Assembly: GCA_963585895.1 (NCBI GenBank)
Contig: OY757913.1
Span: 101,574,949-101,638,948, forward strand
From: Sepioteuthis lessoniana
Lineage: Eukaryota > Mollusca > Cephalopoda > Myopsida > Loliginidae
Reading direction: 5' to 3'
DNA: 64,000 nucleotides
The position numbers and the translations under genes are program-made. Positions within the stretch are counted from its first letter, which is position 1. Each line of letters begins with the position of its first letter. A model generated the notes under the pieces. That model was not told where the DNA came from and made no database searches. It was given only the letters and a program-made list of their open reading frames with translations. Positions 63,204 through 64,000 of the stretch are shown one piece after another.

Positions 63204-63620
63204 AAAATATCTGATGGTGACGCTCCAGTAATACTGGAGCTTTGAGAAATGCGGAGTGCCTCTTCATTGCCAGCGCTGCCAGATCCTTTCTGGCGTAGAG
63301 TGGTAGCAACTGAATGGTTCCTATCTATGGCTCAAATCGAAGTGTTTCACATTTAAACTAAGTGCAAAAAATGACTTATGCTAAATTGAATTATTTGAAA
63401 TAGAACTGTTTGATCATTTATCTGTTTGTAAACTAATGGCAGATGTTTAATTGAATTGTTAGTGACACATAGCAACACTTAGAACAATCTAACTTCGTTG
63501 ATTCTGTTTACAAATCATATATGTCTCATACATATCGATAAACCGGATTTGGCTTTAAATAACCTACAATGATTAATATGCCATAAAACCAAACCAAACC
63601 AAACCAAACCAAACCAAACT
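63204..63620 (+). mobile_element. D-family SINE, continued
   Basis: CTCCAGTAATACTGGAGCTT, GAATGGTTCCTATCTATGG, body modules, GGATTTGGCTTTAAATAACC, TTAATATGCCATAAAACC and (AAACC)n. Confidence 0.87.
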
Positions 63621-64000
63621 AGGGTATTGATTAAGGTTACAACCATTTTAAACAGTTAAATGCTTCAGACTTAAGTACAATATTACTGGTTTAACAGTGT
63701 ATTTGTGTATGTCACAGTCATCTGAAACATTATCTATTTAAACCAAATATGAAGAACGTTAAAGGTTCACCATATGTGATGAAATCGGATGTATAAGGAA
63801 TGGCAAGGAAAAACTCATTAGACGCCAATTACACACGGTAAATAACTCATACTTAATAATATCCGTTTTGACCGTATAATTTTTAGCGCGGACCAATAAA
63901 ATTCAGGTATGTTTGCTATAGAAGAAAACGGTTTATAAAAAACTCCTAAGTGTGTAAATGTAAATAATATTGTACCATCCATTTTGATTGTATTATATTC
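63621..64000. other. AT-rich end of window
   Basis: 63640-63710 resembles the degenerate 78-bp units at 15935-16530 (CCATTTTAAACAGTTAAATG). The rest shows nothing recognised. Confidence 0.4.

Overview
This is an AT-rich (roughly two-thirds A+T), intergenic or intronic stretch of an animal genome, built almost entirely from transposable elements, their decayed remains and simple repeats. No intact host gene is visible. Two weak candidate host exons (12475-12563 and about 9160-9285, both minus strand) are the only possible genic signals. The mix of RTE-like LINEs ending in (ATG)n, a second LINE type with a restriction-like-nuclease-type C-terminus ending in (AAT)n, a Penelope-like element, mariner transposons, several tRNA-derived SINE families and hammerhead-ribozyme repeats fits an invertebrate, plausibly a lophotrochozoan such as a mollusc. 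The species cannot be fixed from the sequence.

Four tRNA-derived SINE families, named here A, B, C and D, make up much of the window. A (about 275 bp) ends in a conserved GGGGTTGGTAAATA-type tail. B (about 250 bp) ends near CCAACTTTACTTA. C (about 240 bp) and D (about 550 bp) share the 3' tail AAATAACCTACAAAGGTTGATATGCC. Many copies have clear target-site duplications and many are nested, so relative ages can be read. D elements have also seeded tandem arrays (91-bp tail units near 7.1 and 59.3 kb, 68-bp body units at 22.9-24.2 kb).

Region by region: 0-6 kb holds a hammerhead ribozyme at the left edge, rearranged D heads, an internally deleted mariner (1166-2074) and three successive LINE 3' pieces. 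6-12 kb holds A and D SINEs. 13.6-15.2 kb is a mariner split by an A SINE. 16-18 kb is satellite and SINEs. 18.4-21 kb has RTE-like LINE pieces. 22-26.6 kb has D SINEs with a 68-bp array. 26.7-30.5 kb has LINE pieces, one with a 180-bp palindrome, and a 900-bp deleted mariner. 30.6-36.6 kb is B SINEs and LINE pieces. 37.7-41.3 kb is a broken Penelope-like element with four later insertions. 41.5-42.4 kb is a hairpin cluster. 45-47.3 kb holds two solo LTRs. 48.3-49.5 kb holds an inverted B pair, a tandem pair of hammerhead ribozymes 298 bp apart and a small MITE. 54.4-56.5 kb is LINE pieces, one in a twin-priming arrangement. 56.6-57.2 kb is a B SINE plus a solo LTR. 58.5-63.6 kb is D/C/A nests and a second 901-bp deleted mariner.

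The most interesting signal is the hammerhead family: three copies, one with all conserved core bases and all three stems, two arranged as a tandem dimer, with a compensatory base change in stem II. This is the layout expected of a metazoan retrozyme or a Penelope-type terminal repeat, which would yield a circular RNA of about 298 nt.
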